Shown in pieces: positions 8,644-17,435 of a stretch of 62,505 nucleotides of DNA. The DNA lies in NCBI GenBank assembly GCA_947178215.1, contig CAMWXJ010000016.1:1-62505 (forward strand), given 5' to 3'. Numbering within the stretch: the stretch's first letter is position 1; each line of letters begins with the position of its first letter. The position numbers and the translations under genes were made by a program. The notes beneath the pieces are model-generated. The model was given only the letters and a program-made list of their open reading frames with translations. It was not told the DNA's origin and did not search any database. The stretch comes from an uncultured Porphyromonadaceae bacterium (GTDB lineage Bacteria; Bacteroidota; Bacteroidia; Bacteroidales; Muribaculaceae).

Positions 8644-9615
8644 ATGAAAAAATTTACCACCGTGGCCGACATGGGCCCCTTAGATAAGGCAGTAGCCGAA
8701 GCGCTTGAAGTAAAACGCAACCGCTTCGCGTGGCAGTCGCTCGGACGCAACTACACGCTGCTCATGATTTTCTTCAATTCGAGCCTGCGTACCCGCCTCT
8801 CGACACAGAAAGCCGCCATGAACCTTGGCATGAATGTGATTGTGCTCGATGTAAATCAGGGCGCATGGAAACTCGAAACCGAGCGCGGCGTCATCATGGA
8901 CGGCGACAAAGCGGAGCATCTGCTGGAAGCAATTCCTGTCATGGGGTCGTATTGCGACATAATCGGCGTTCGCTCGTTTGCATCGCTCAAAGACAAGGCG
9001 GAGGACTATGAGGAGAGAGTAATCAATCAGTTCATCAAGTATTCGGGTCGTCCGGTGTTCAGCATGGAAGCCGCGACAGGACATCCGTTGCAGAGTTTCG
9101 CCGACCTTATCACTATCGAGGAGCACAAGACCAAGCCCGTGCCCAAGGTTGTGATGACCTGGGCTCCACACCCCCGCGCGCTCCCTCAGGCCGTACCTAA
9201 CTCGTTTGTACAGTGGATGGTCGCCGCCGGATATGACGTCACCGTCACACACCCCGAGGGCTACGAACTCGACGAAGCGTTTACCCGTGGAGCAAAGATA
9301 GAATACGATCAGGACCGTGCGCTCGCCGGCGCCGACTTCGTATACGCCAAGAATTGGAGCGCCTATGCCGACCCCAACTACGGCAAGATTCTCAGCACTT
9401 CGCGCGAATGGACTGTCGATGCAACTAAAATGGCGTTTACCGACAATGCTTATTTCATGCACTGCCTGCCGGTGCGTCGCGGCATGATTGTTACCGACGA
9501 CGTGATTGAGGGTCCGCGCTCGCTTGTAATCCCCGAGGCTGCCAACCGTGAGATTTCGGCTCAGACCGTCATCAAGCGGATGCTCGAATCAATTCAAGAC
9601 GGTCGCAATGGCTGA
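8644..9615 (+). CDS. argF': N-succinylornithine transcarbamylase (SOTCase type)
   Basis: This enzyme carbamoylates N-succinylornithine, the Bacteroides variant of the pathway. The 323-residue protein has the carbamoyl-phosphate motif FFNSSLRTR (about residues 43-51) and the HCLPVRRG stretch near the C-terminus. Acetylornithine- and succinylornithine-specific forms differ at one residue: Glu in the Xanthomonas acetyl enzyme, Pro90 in the B. fragilis succinyl enzyme. Here that position (in GDKAEH) is Ala90, a residue reported to confer succinyl specificity when placed in the acetyl enzyme. The frame is open upstream into argD. I chose 8644 because homology begins at MKKFTTVADM. argB overlaps the end by 8 bases. 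Confidence 0.92.
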   Translation: MKKFTTVADMGPLDKAVAEALEVKRNRFAWQSLGRNYTLLMIFFNSSLRTRLSTQKAAMNLGMNVIVLDVNQGAWKLETERGVIMDGDKAEHLLEAIPVMGSYCDIIGVRSFASLKDKAEDYEERVINQFIKYSGRPVFSMEAATGHPLQSFADLITIEEHKTKPVPKVVMTWAPHPRALPQAVPNSFVQWMVAAGYDVTVTHPEGYELDEAFTRGAKIEYDQDRALAGADFVYAKNWSAYADPNYGKILSTSREWTVDATKMAFTDNAYFMHCLPVRRGMIVTDDVIEGPRSLVIPEAANREISAQTVIKRMLESIQDGRNG

Positions 9616-10408
9616 AATCACTGTCGTCAAAATAGGCGGCAATGTGGTTGACAACCCTGTTGCCTTGGAACATTTCGCAGCTGACTTCGCCGCACTGCCC
9701 GGCCGCAAGATACTGATTCACGGGGGGGGAAAAGAAGCGACACGCCTTTCCGCGCGCCTTGACATACCGACCACTATGATTGAGGGGCGTCGCGTCACTT
9801 CGGCCGAGACTCTTGATGTCGTCACAATGGTATACGCCGGGCTCGTCAACAAGCGCGTCGTAGCTTCTTTACAGACTCATGGCTGTAATGCCCTGGGGCT
9901 GAGCGGAGTCGACGGCTGTCTGATACCTGCGGTACGACGTTCGCCCGTGCCTGTCGACTATGGCTTTGTGGGCGACATAAATCCCGACAACGTCAATGCG
10001 GGTTTTATCGGCTCACTGCTAAACGCAGGTATAGTTCCCGTATTCTGCGCGCTCGCATACGACCGTGAGGCATCGACACTCCTCAACTGCAATGCCGACT
10101 CTGTGGCGTCGGCCGTAGCAATAGCGGCTTCGCGTCTGGCTACGACATCGCTCACTTACTGCTTTGAGAAAGATGGCGTAATGGCCGATGTCGAAAATCC
10201 CGGTTCGCTGATTACGTCAATCACTCCCTCATCGTTTGCCGAACTGAAGGCCGACGGAACAGTGAACGGAGGCATGCTGCCTAAAATCACCAACGCGATA
10301 GCCGCCGTTAAGAGCGGTCTGGAATGCGTCCGTATCTGCCGTAGCGACATGTTGCTCAGTGACCGTGGCACAACAATTACCGTTCCCGCCGATGAAGCCG
10401 AGTGTTGA
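9608..10408 (+). CDS. argB: Acylglutamate kinase
   Basis: ArgB phosphorylates N-acylglutamate, the second step of the pathway. The 266-residue protein has the amino-acid-kinase start VVKIGGNVVD, the glycine-rich ILIHGGGKEAT loop, and a C-terminal NGGMLPKI stretch. The start at 9608 overlaps the argF' stop by 8 bases and its end overlaps the next gene by 17 bases, so the operon is tightly coupled. A succinylglutamate substrate is inferred from the neighbouring SOTCase. Confidence 0.93.
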   Translation: MAEITVVKIGGNVVDNPVALEHFAADFAALPGRKILIHGGGKEATRLSARLDIPTTMIEGRRVTSAETLDVVTMVYAGLVNKRVVASLQTHGCNALGLSGVDGCLIPAVRRSPVPVDYGFVGDINPDNVNAGFIGSLLNAGIVPVFCALAYDREASTLLNCNADSVASAVAIAASRLATTSLTYCFEKDGVMADVENPGSLITSITPSSFAELKADGTVNGGMLPKITNAIAAVKSGLECVRICRSDMLLSDRGTTITVPADEAEC

Positions 10409-11465
10409 GCAGGCAGTCGAGCTGTTGCGCAAGCTGATCGCCACTCCGTCACCATCGGGCTCGGAGCAATCGACCGCCGATATAATCCGGGAGTGGCTAT
10501 ACAGTTACGGCGCCACGACGCATCGGCTACACAATAATGTATGGGCGATAGCTCCGGGCTACGACGACGCCCTTCCGACGCTGCTGCTCAACAGTCATCA
10601 CGACACCGTCAAACCCTCGCCGTCATACACACGCGACCCCTTTTCGCCCGACATCGAAGGCGACAGACTCTACGGGCTTGGCTCCAACGATGCAGGAGCC
10701 TCGGGCGTGAGTCTTGCCACCGTTTTCCTCACGTTGCAGGATGAGCCACTCCCCTACAACCTTATCTTTGCATGGACCGCCAGCGAAGAGAACATGGCGC
10801 CGGAGGGGATGAGGTCTTTCCTGCCGGAAATGAAGCGACTCGGAATTCGCATAGACATGGCTCTTGTGGGCGAACCTACCGGTATGCAGCCGGCGGTTGG
10901 CGAGCGCGGGCTGCTTGTCCTCGACGGCACTGTGCGTGGTGTAGCGGGCCATGCCGCACGCAACGAAGGTGTCAACGCTCTCTATAAGGCTATTGATTCA
11001 ATCGGTCGCCTGCGGTCATTCTCTCCCGAAAGAGTAAGCCCGACTCTCGGCCCTATCAAAGTCAGCGTGACACAAATTGAAGCCGGTAGACAACACAATG
11101 TCGTGCCCGACTTATGTAAGTTTGTGGTCGATGTCCGCACCACTGACGCATACTCCAACGAAGAGACCGCAGCCATGCTTGCCGACGTGGCCGGCTGTGA
11201 ACTCACGCCGCGCTCGACACGTATTCAGGCTTCAGTAATCTCACAAGAGCATCCCCTTACCCGGGCCGCCATTGCGCTCGGGCGTGTGCCGTACGTGTCG
11301 CCCACCACTTCGGATATGGCCCTCATGCACGGGATTCCGTCACTCAAAATAGGACCTGGCCGTTCGGAGCGTTCACACACCGCCGACGAATTTGTTTTAC
11401 TCTCAGAAATAAGCGAAGCGATTCCACTGTATATCAGTTTACTGAAATCCCTTAGAGCAAATTAA
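10392..11465 (+). CDS. argE: M20 deacylase, ArgE/DapE-like (probable N-acylcitrulline deacylase)
   Basis: This is a 357-residue zinc hydrolase of the M20 family. Metal-binding features are visible: the HxD motif in LLLNSHHDTV, the Asp of GLGSNDAGASG, the catalytic EE of ASEENMAPEG and the downstream GEPTG. In the succinyl route the acyl group is removed after carbamoylation, so its likely substrate is N-succinylcitrulline. That is inferred from context rather than seen. It overlaps argB by 17 bases and ends the operon; a new promoter lies just behind it. Confidence 0.88.
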   Translation: MKPSVEQAVELLRKLIATPSPSGSEQSTADIIREWLYSYGATTHRLHNNVWAIAPGYDDALPTLLLNSHHDTVKPSPSYTRDPFSPDIEGDRLYGLGSNDAGASGVSLATVFLTLQDEPLPYNLIFAWTASEENMAPEGMRSFLPEMKRLGIRIDMALVGEPTGMQPAVGERGLLVLDGTVRGVAGHAARNEGVNALYKAIDSIGRLRSFSPERVSPTLGPIKVSVTQIEAGRQHNVVPDLCKFVVDVRTTDAYSNEETAAMLADVAGCELTPRSTRIQASVISQEHPLTRAAIALGRVPYVSPTTSDMALMHGIPSLKIGPGRSERSHTADEFVLLSEISEAIPLYISLLKSLRAN

Positions 11466-11475
11466 CAGGATATAG

Positions 11476-11507
11476 TTTGGCTGTTTGCCGAATTATTACT
11501 ACCTTTG
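11476..11507 (+). promoter_or_regulatory. Promoter for the small acidic protein and aguAB
   Basis: TTTG at 11476-11479, a 20-bp spacer and TACCTTTG at 11500-11507, a full match to the Bacteroidetes consensus. The leader would be about 40 nt to the ATG at 11553. It separates polyamine formation from the arginine operon transcriptionally. Confidence 0.75.
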
Positions 11508-11552
11508 GACTCCTGTTCACGCCGTTTGCCCTCTGGGAAACACATACATATC

Positions 11553-11801
11553 ATGAATCACGACGAAGATATAACTGAGATTTTCAATTCATATCTCGCT
11601 CAGCACAAAAGTGTTGACATCGCAGAACGAGTATTCAAGCAGAGCCTGGCCGAAGACCCGGAACTGCGTGAGATGTACAAAGAGTGGTGCCACGAGGTTG
11701 GCTCCTCCGAAAAATGCGGTTTTACCGACTACTGCGAAGAGTACCTTGAACGTCAAAATGAGGTTTGGGATGCTCTTAATGATTATGACAATGAAGAATA
11801 A
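11553..11801 (+). CDS. Small acidic conserved protein upstream of agmatine deiminase
   Basis: An 82-residue, strongly acidic protein (many Asp/Glu, pattern EDITEIFNSYL ... YCEEYLERQNEVWDAL), probably helical. I chose 11553 because it follows the promoter at the right distance; the frame is open to 11505. It overlaps the agmatine deiminase start by 11 bases, so the two are translationally coupled. I recognise it only as the kind of small hypothetical protein seen in Bacteroidales; I cannot give a function. Confidence 0.75.
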   Translation: MNHDEDITEIFNSYLAQHKSVDIAERVFKQSLAEDPELREMYKEWCHEVGSSEKCGFTDYCEEYLERQNEVWDALNDYDNEE

Positions 11802-12831
11802 TACTGTTAGGCTTCCCGCCGAATGGGAGACCGACTCAGCCGTTTTACTTTCATGGCCCCATGCTGACACCGACTGGGCATATATGCTCCACGACGCGCA
11901 GAAGTGTGTGGCCGAGATTGCTCGAGCCGTCACTTCAATAGGACGCAAAGTAATTATAATAGCGCCGGATCCCGCCGAAGTTGAGCAGGCACTGAGTGAC
12001 ATAAGCGCCAAAGGTTTACTAACGATATATCCGTATCTTGCAAATGATACCTGGACCCGCGACTACGGGCCGCTAACGTTGCTCGACGCTGAGGGCAACC
12101 CGCTTTGTGTCGACTATCAGTTCAATGGCTGGGGACTCAAATTTGCCGCCGATCGCGACAATCTCGCTACCCGTCATCTGGTTGACGATGGTCTGATATC
12201 AGCTCCTGTGCGCGATTGTCTAAACTATACTCTTGAAGGCGGCTCTATTGATATTGACACCGACGGCACGATAATCACAACGTCGGAGTGCATGCTCTCA
12301 CTCAACCGCAACGGCCATATCGATCGTGAGACAGTGGAGCGTGAACTGACTTCGACACTCGGAGCGTCGCGTGTGATATGGCTCGACTATGGTTCGCTCA
12401 AAGGCGATGACACCGATTCGCATATCGACACGCTCGCACGTTTCGCTCCCGGCCATACAATTATATATAATGTATGCTCCGACCGCAACGACCCGAATTA
12501 TGACGATATTGCAGCCATGGGGCGCCAGATTGAACAGCTTGCCGCAGAGTACGGACTGAAAACTGAACCACTCCCCCTCCCTGCTCCTATTTATGATTCA
12601 GACGACGGACATCAGCTACCTGCCACTTACGCCAACTTCCTTGCCTTGCCCGAAGCGGTGTTGCTGCCCGTCTACGGTCAGCCGTCGACCGACGACCTGG
12701 CCGTCGAAATCATAAGCAGGGTATTTGACCGCCCCGTAATTCCCGTCGATTGTCGTGCTCTTATTCGTCAGCACGGCTCGCTCCACTGCATGACCATGCA
12801 GATACCTGTACAAGCACTGAACATCAAATAA
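11791..12831 (+). CDS. aguA: Agmatine deiminase
   Basis: It converts agmatine to N-carbamoylputrescine and ammonia. The 346-residue protein shows the family's landmarks: TWTRDYGP, the LEGGSIDIDTDG segment, the histidine in DTDSHIDTLARF, and the catalytic cysteine Cys333 in HGSLHCMTMQ. An ATG six bases earlier (11785) is equally possible. The reading frame stays open far upstream inside the preceding gene, but conserved sequence begins only here. The next gene starts directly after the stop and encodes the following enzyme. Confidence 0.94.
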   Translation: MKNNTVRLPAEWETDSAVLLSWPHADTDWAYMLHDAQKCVAEIARAVTSIGRKVIIIAPDPAEVEQALSDISAKGLLTIYPYLANDTWTRDYGPLTLLDAEGNPLCVDYQFNGWGLKFAADRDNLATRHLVDDGLISAPVRDCLNYTLEGGSIDIDTDGTIITTSECMLSLNRNGHIDRETVERELTSTLGASRVIWLDYGSLKGDDTDSHIDTLARFAPGHTIIYNVCSDRNDPNYDDIAAMGRQIEQLAAEYGLKTEPLPLPAPIYDSDDGHQLPATYANFLALPEAVLLPVYGQPSTDDLAVEIISRVFDRPVIPVDCRALIRQHGSLHCMTMQIPVQALNIK

Positions 12832-13722
12832 ATGTCACACCATATACTCAAAACCGCACTCATACAGAAGTCCAAGACCGACGACGTGGCCGGGAACCGG
12901 CTCCGTCTCGCCGAGGATATTCGCAAAGCAGCCTCACAGGGGGCTCGCCTTATCGTGAACCAGGAACTGCATGATTCGCTGTACTTCTGTCAGACCGAAA
13001 ATGTTGACGCCTGCAATCTGGCTGTGCCACTCCCGTCGGAGGCAACCGACTTTTACTCATCGCTCGCCCGCGAGACCGGCACCGTGATTGTCGGTTCATT
13101 TTTTGAACGACGCGCCCCAGGGCTGTACCACAACACTGCCGTGGTGTTTGAGTCCGACGGTTCGATTGCCGGAATCTACCGCAAAATGCACATTCCCGAC
13201 GATCCGGCGTATTACGAAAAGTTTTATTTCGCCCCCGGCGACCTCGGTTTCGAGCCCATCGATACATCAGTCGGGCGGCTCGGCGTGCTTGTATGCTGGG
13301 ACCAGTGGTACCCCGAGGCAGCCCGCATCATGGCACTTAAAGGAGCCGAAATCCTGATCTATCCCACTGCCATAGGTTGGGAGAGCAGCGACCCTGAGGC
13401 TGAAAAAGAGCGGCAGCGTCAGGCCTGGATGATAGTCCAGCGCGCGCATGCAGTCGCCAACGGTATTCCCGTGGTGACAGTCAACCGTGTAGGTCACGAA
13501 ACAGATCCGTCGGGCCTTACCAACGGTATCACATTCTGGGGATCGAGTTTCGCGTCAGGCCCACAGGGCGAGCTTCTTTATCTTGCCCCTGACGATGAGG
13601 AGGCTGTTGTCGTTGTCGACATAGACCTGACACGCTCCGAGCAGGTCAGACGCTGGTGGCCGTTTCTGCGTGACCGCCGTATTGACGCCTACGAGGGATT
13701 GACCCGGCGTTATCTCCACTGA
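12832..13722 (+). CDS. aguB: N-carbamoylputrescine amidase
   Basis: A nitrilase-superfamily enzyme that hydrolyses N-carbamoylputrescine to putrescine. The Glu-Lys-Cys triad is visible: Glu45 (VNQELHDSLYF), Lys118 (YRKMHIPDD) and Cys155 (LVCWDQWYPE). Length (296 residues) is typical. It begins immediately after the aguA stop, so the two steps are co-expressed. An arginine decarboxylase that would feed this pair is not in the window. A strong terminator follows at 13752. Confidence 0.95.
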   Translation: MSHHILKTALIQKSKTDDVAGNRLRLAEDIRKAASQGARLIVNQELHDSLYFCQTENVDACNLAVPLPSEATDFYSSLARETGTVIVGSFFERRAPGLYHNTAVVFESDGSIAGIYRKMHIPDDPAYYEKFYFAPGDLGFEPIDTSVGRLGVLVCWDQWYPEAARIMALKGAEILIYPTAIGWESSDPEAEKERQRQAWMIVQRAHAVANGIPVVTVNRVGHETDPSGLTNGITFWGSSFASGPQGELLYLAPDDEEAVVVVDIDLTRSEQVRRWWPFLRDRRIDAYEGLTRRYLH

Positions 13723-13751
13723 TCTGCCACACCACCTTACATTTCCAGCAT

Positions 13752-13803
13752 AACCGATGCCATACAGCGCTCATAACCCGCTGTGTGGCATCGGTTCTTT
13801 TTG
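13752..13803 (+). terminator. Intrinsic terminator after aguB
   Basis: An 18-bp arm (13752-13769) pairs with 13779-13796 with one G-U pair; a 9-base loop separates the arms and CTTTTTG follows. Very stable. Confidence 0.88.
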
Positions 13804-13928
13804 TGCCAACTGCGTCATGCCCTATTCCTGTCGTACTGTCAGTGTGACATAATGTCATATTTTGTGTCAGTGTGGTGTGCCGGCTTCAAACATTTGAGAA
13901 ATAGCTTTTTAATGATTGCTCAACTTTT

Positions 13929-13945
13929 TTGGCACAAGATTTGTT
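13929..13945 (+). promoter_or_regulatory. Sigma-54-like promoter element upstream of dnaK
   Basis: TTGGCAC, then five bases, then TTGTT. The GG and the G of the -12 element are 12 bp apart, the exact spacing sigma-54 needs. The only departure from the consensus TGGCACN5TTGCW is T in place of C at -12. Transcription would start near 13956, leaving about 97 nt before the dnaK ATG. I did not find a good primary-type promoter nearer to the gene. Confidence 0.4.
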
Positions 13946-14052
13946 TCTTATTCAGAGCGAAAGGTCAGAGCGCCACACCATCAACGGCGCAGCAGCCACC
14001 TCTCCTCGTAACCAACTTCAAAAATATATAACATCAATAATACTTCAACATT

Positions 14053-15963
14053 ATGGGTAAAATCATAGGCATAGACCTTGGTACCACTAACTCCTGCGTA
14101 GCAGTCCTCGAAGGCAACTCTCCCGTAGTTATCCCTAATAGCGAGGGCCGTAACACTACCCCCTCTGTCGTTGCATTTGTCGACGGAGGCGAACGTAAGG
14201 TGGGCGACCCCGCCAAGCGTCAGGCTATCACCAACCCCAAGCGCACCATCTACTCAATCAAGCGCTTCATGGGCGAATCATATGACCAGGTTCAGAACGA
14301 AATAGAACGCGTCCCGTATAAGGTAGTCCGCTCCGACAACGGCACTCCCCGCATCGACATTGACGGCCGCGAGTACACCCCTCAGGAAATCTCGGCCATG
14401 ATTCTTCAGAAGATGAAGAAGACCGCCGAAGATTATCTCGGCCAGAGCGTATCCGAAGCTGTCATCACCGTACCCGCTTACTTCAACGACTCTCAGCGTC
14501 AGGCAACCAAGGAAGCCGGTGAAATTGCCGGCCTCACTGTTCGCCGTATCGTCAATGAGCCTACTGCGGCTGCACTTGCCTACGGCCTCGACAAGACCGA
14601 CAAGGACCAGAAAATCGCCGTGTTCGACCTTGGTGGCGGCACATTCGATATTTCTATCCTTGAACTCGGCGGCGGCGTGTTTGAAGTAAAGAGCACCAAC
14701 GGTGATACCCACCTCGGCGGCGATGACTTCGACCATGTAATCATCGACTGGCTCGCCGATGGCTTCGAGAAAGAAGAGGGCATCGACCTCCGCAAAGACC
14801 CCATGGCTCTCCAGCGCCTCAAAGAAGCTGCCGAGAAAGCCAAGATTGAGCTCTCATCGGCTACATCCACCGAAATCAACCTTCCTTACATCACCGCTAC
14901 CGCTACCGGTCCCAAGCACCTTGTCAAGACTCTTACCCGCGCTCAGTTCGAGCAACTCGCCGACCGTCTTATTCAGGCCACCATTCCTCCCTGCGAACAG
15001 GCTCTCCGCGACGCCGGTCTCAGCAAAGGCGACATCGACGAAGTTATTCTCGTAGGCGGCTCTACACGTATCCCCGCTATCCAGCAGATTGTAGAGAAGT
15101 TCTTCGGTAAAACTCCCTCTAAGGGCGTTAATCCCGACGAAGTGGTTGCTGTGGGCGCAGCAATTCAGGGTGCCGTTCTCGCAGGTGACATCAACAAGGA
15201 TATCCAGCTTCTCGACGTCGTACCTCTGTCGGTAGGTATCGAGACTCTCGGCGGCGTGATGACCAAGCTCATTGAGGCCAACACCACTATCCCGACCCGC
15301 AAGAGCGAAACCTTCTCGACCGCAGCCGACAATCAGCCTTCGGTTGAAATCCACGTGCTTCAAGGTGAGCGTCCTATGGCGAAGGACGACAAGACTCTCG
15401 GTAAGTTCCATCTCGACGGCATTGCCCCCGCTCCCCGTGGCATACCTCAGATTGAGGTTACTTTCGAGATTGACTCTAACGGTATCCTCAACGTATCGGC
15501 CAAGGATAAAGCAACCGGCAAGGAGCAGAGCATCCGCATCGAGGCATCAAGTGGTCTTACCGACGCCGAAATCAAGCGCATGAAGGACGAGGCCGCTGCT
15601 AACGCCGCAGCCGATGCCAAGGAAAAGGAGCGCGCCGATAAGCTCAATCAAGCCGACGCCCTCATCTTCCAGACTGAAAAGCAGCTCAGCGAACTCGGTG
15701 ACAAGATTCCCGCCGACAAGAAAGCTCCTATCGAGAATGCTCTCCAACAGCTCAAAGAGGCCCACAAGGCTCAGGACATTGCCGGCATCGACGCCGCCAT
15801 CAAGGCTATCGAGACATCGTTCGGTGCAGCACAGCAGGACATCCTCAACGCCCAGCAGCAGGCAGGACAGGCCGGCCCTCAGCCCGGTGCAGGCGCTCCT
15901 AACAACGGCGGTGCATCACCCCACGACGACGTTACCGACGTCGACTTCGAAGAAGTGAAGTAA
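14053..15963 (+). CDS. dnaK: Molecular chaperone DnaK (Hsp70)
   Basis: An ATP-driven chaperone. The 636-residue protein starts [18 protein letters not shown] (phosphate-1 motif), has [17 protein letters not shown] and [13 protein letters not shown] in the ATPase domain, the flexible linker near [14 protein letters not shown], a substrate-binding domain, and a Gly/Ala/Gln-rich tail ending in the conserved acidic [11 protein letters not shown]. Length is usual. It is monocistronic with its own terminator; no dnaJ or grpE adjoins it here. Confidence 0.98.
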   Translation: MGKIIGIDLGTTNSCVAVLEGNSPVVIPNSEGRNTTPSVVAFVDGGERKVGDPAKRQAITNPKRTIYSIKRFMGESYDQVQNEIERVPYKVVRSDNGTPRIDIDGREYTPQEISAMILQKMKKTAEDYLGQSVSEAVITVPAYFNDSQRQATKEAGEIAGLTVRRIVNEPTAAALAYGLDKTDKDQKIAVFDLGGGTFDISILELGGGVFEVKSTNGDTHLGGDDFDHVIIDWLADGFEKEEGIDLRKDPMALQRLKEAAEKAKIELSSATSTEINLPYITATATGPKHLVKTLTRAQFEQLADRLIQATIPPCEQALRDAGLSKGDIDEVILVGGSTRIPAIQQIVEKFFGKTPSKGVNPDEVVAVGAAIQGAVLAGDINKDIQLLDVVPLSVGIETLGGVMTKLIEANTTIPTRKSETFSTAADNQPSVEIHVLQGERPMAKDDKTLGKFHLDGIAPAPRGIPQIEVTFEIDSNGILNVSAKDKATGKEQSIRIEASSGLTDAEIKRMKDEAAANAAADAKEKERADKLNQADALIFQTEKQLSELGDKIPADKKAPIENALQQLKEAHKAQDIAGIDAAIKAIETSFGAAQQDILNAQQQAGQAGPQPGAGAPNNGGASPHDDVTDVDFEEVK

Positions 15964-15986
15964 TCCACTACTCCATTTTATGACAC

Positions 15987-16026
15987 AAAAACAGCGTGTA
16001 GCCTATCAGGTTGCACGCTGTTTTTT
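15987..16026 (+). terminator. Intrinsic terminator after dnaK
   Basis: The arm AACAGCGTG pairs with CACGCTGTT, extended by further partial pairing, and runs into TTTTTT. It lies 25 bases beyond the dnaK stop. Confidence 0.9.
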
Positions 16027-16392
16027 CGTATATCCGTATGCATTATTCAGGCTTATCATGCGCGGCAACACGATGCCACTTTCATTTAAGATGATTACTT
16101 GGCAAGGGTAATCTGTTGTAAATTCCTTTTTTTGCCTTTGTGGCGGAACTTTTCCAAAGGGGAACCTGATTGCAAGCCTTGTCGACATTCTTGCTATTGC
16201 TAATAAGACAACTCCTACCAATATTTATAAAGTCTATGTAGAGCTTCATTATCCCGGAGATGAGAGTGTGTCAATGCCGTTCAATTCTTGGCCTCTATCA
16301 AGCATACGGAAATTACTTAGAGCAATAAACGCAGCTCTACAAAAAATTCCGTTCCTCACCTTCTCCGAATTTATGGCGAATTGTAAGAACTT

Positions 16393-16459
16393 ATTAGGGC
16401 TGATTCCTGCAAATGGAAATCGACTTTTGTCGCTTGCCATAGCAAGAATCAGCCCTAAT
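16393..16459. repeat. Perfect 14-bp inverted repeat forming a long hairpin
   Basis: The arm at 16393-16406 (ATTAGGGCTGATTC) is the exact reverse complement of 16446-16459. The 39 bases between them also pair in part (TGC with GCA, ATGG with CCAT, CGAC with GTCG around a TTTT loop). On the + strand it is followed by TTTTT. It could be a terminator, a structured RNA or a remnant of a small mobile element. Confidence 0.65.
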
Positions 16460-16519
16460 TTTTCAATCGCTCATAAAAGTTTAGTGGATAGCAATAGTTC
16501 TGAATATGCTATCGTAGGT

Positions 16520-17401
16520 TTACATGGCCGTGAGTTCTTCTGGCAGAATCGGCATGGCCCCTTTGCGGGTGCAGACGAAAGCCGAAGTCCTGACAGCCAA
16601 TGAATGAGCCTCGGCCACAGGCTTGCCTTTCAGAACTGATGAGATGAACGCGGCGGTAAAGCTGTCGCCCGCGCCCACGGTATCGGCCACTTCAACCTTC
16701 GGTGTCGGCTGGAACGATACATTTCCGGGGGTGAACACATAGCTACCGTTGATGCCGCAGGTGAGAATCAGCATCTTGAGATTGTATTTCCCAAGCAGAA
16801 TCCAGCACTTGTCCTGGAGGTCGATTCCGGGATATCCAAACATGCGGCTCACTGTTACCAGCTCCTCGTCATTGATTTTAAGGATGTTGCAGCGCTTCAT
16901 AGAATTGCAGAGAATATCCTTGTTGTAGAAACCCTGACGGAGATTGACGTCAAATACCACCAGCGAGTCATCGTTCTGCGGCATAGCGTCAAGGAAACGG
17001 TTGATTGTATTGCGCGACACCACATTGCGCTGCGCAAGAGATCCGAAGCAGACTGCTCGTGTCTTTTCGGCGAGTGATTCGAGATGGGCGGTATAGGGAA
17101 TATTGTCCCATGCAACGTTTTCTTTGATCTCATACTGCGGAACGCCGGCCTGGTCGATTTCAACCTGTACTGTACCGGTGGGATAAGGCACTTCGGCTAT
17201 AAGCTGGTTCAGACCTTTGGAGGTGAAATTTTCCACTATCTCCTTGCCGAGAGCATCGTCACCAACAGCGCTCACCACACAGCTGGAAAGTCCGAACTGA
17301 GAGACATGATAAGCGAAATTGGCAGGTGCACCACCGATTTTTTTACCTTCGGGGAGTACGTCCCACAGGGCTTCGCCCATTCCTACTACATAGTTATTCA
17401 T
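16520..17401 (-). CDS. Fructokinase (PfkB family)
   Basis: A 293-residue sugar kinase. It has the PfkB N-terminal GGAPANFAYHVSQFG and the ATP/anion-hole motif DTVGAGDSFTAAF. Context (GH32 enzyme, sugar permease, fructose-type sensor) makes fructose the likely substrate, phosphorylating the monosaccharide released from fructan. It is the last gene of the - strand operon, 34 bases after the permease. Compared with the Bacteroides fructan locus it corresponds in position and type to the fructokinase there. Confidence 0.9.
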   Translation of the reverse strand: MNNYVVGMGEALWDVLPEGKKIGGAPANFAYHVSQFGLSSCVVSAVGDDALGKEIVENFTSKGLNQLIAEVPYPTGTVQVEIDQAGVPQYEIKENVAWDNIPYTAHLESLAEKTRAVCFGSLAQRNVVSRNTINRFLDAMPQNDDSLVVFDVNLRQGFYNKDILCNSMKRCNILKINDEELVTVSRMFGYPGIDLQDKCWILLGKYNLKMLILTCGINGSYVFTPGNVSFQPTPKVEVADTVGAGDSFTAAFISSVLKGKPVAEAHSLAVRTSAFVCTRKGAMPILPEELTAM

Positions 17402-17435
17402 GATTTTGTTGATTTGGAAGGTGTATGAGAAGTTA

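Larger units (their letters stand above)
13723..14052 (+). other. Intergenic region between aguB and dnaK
   Basis: This 330-base gap holds the aguB terminator, a sigma-54-like element and a leader of roughly 100 bases before dnaK. I saw no CIRCE-type inverted repeat (a 9-bp arm spaced by 9 bp). Short open frames here show no coding character. Confidence 0.6.
15964..16519. other. Long intergenic region between dnaK and the fructan operon
   Basis: This stretch of 556 bases is more AT-rich than its surroundings. It holds the dnaK terminator and a large perfect hairpin near 16393-16459. One + strand frame stays open from about 16112 through 16603, but it runs antisense into the fructokinase gene, lacks a convincing start and matches no family I know. 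It may be decayed sequence. Confidence 0.5.

Noticed and set aside
13723-14052. CIRCE-type heat-shock operator before dnaK
   Set aside because: I looked for a 9-bp inverted repeat with a 9-bp spacer and found none.
16112-16603. + strand frame through the dnaK-fructokinase gap
   Set aside because: No good start, runs antisense into fructokinase and crosses the perfect hairpin; no recognisable family. Kept only as a note on the gap.
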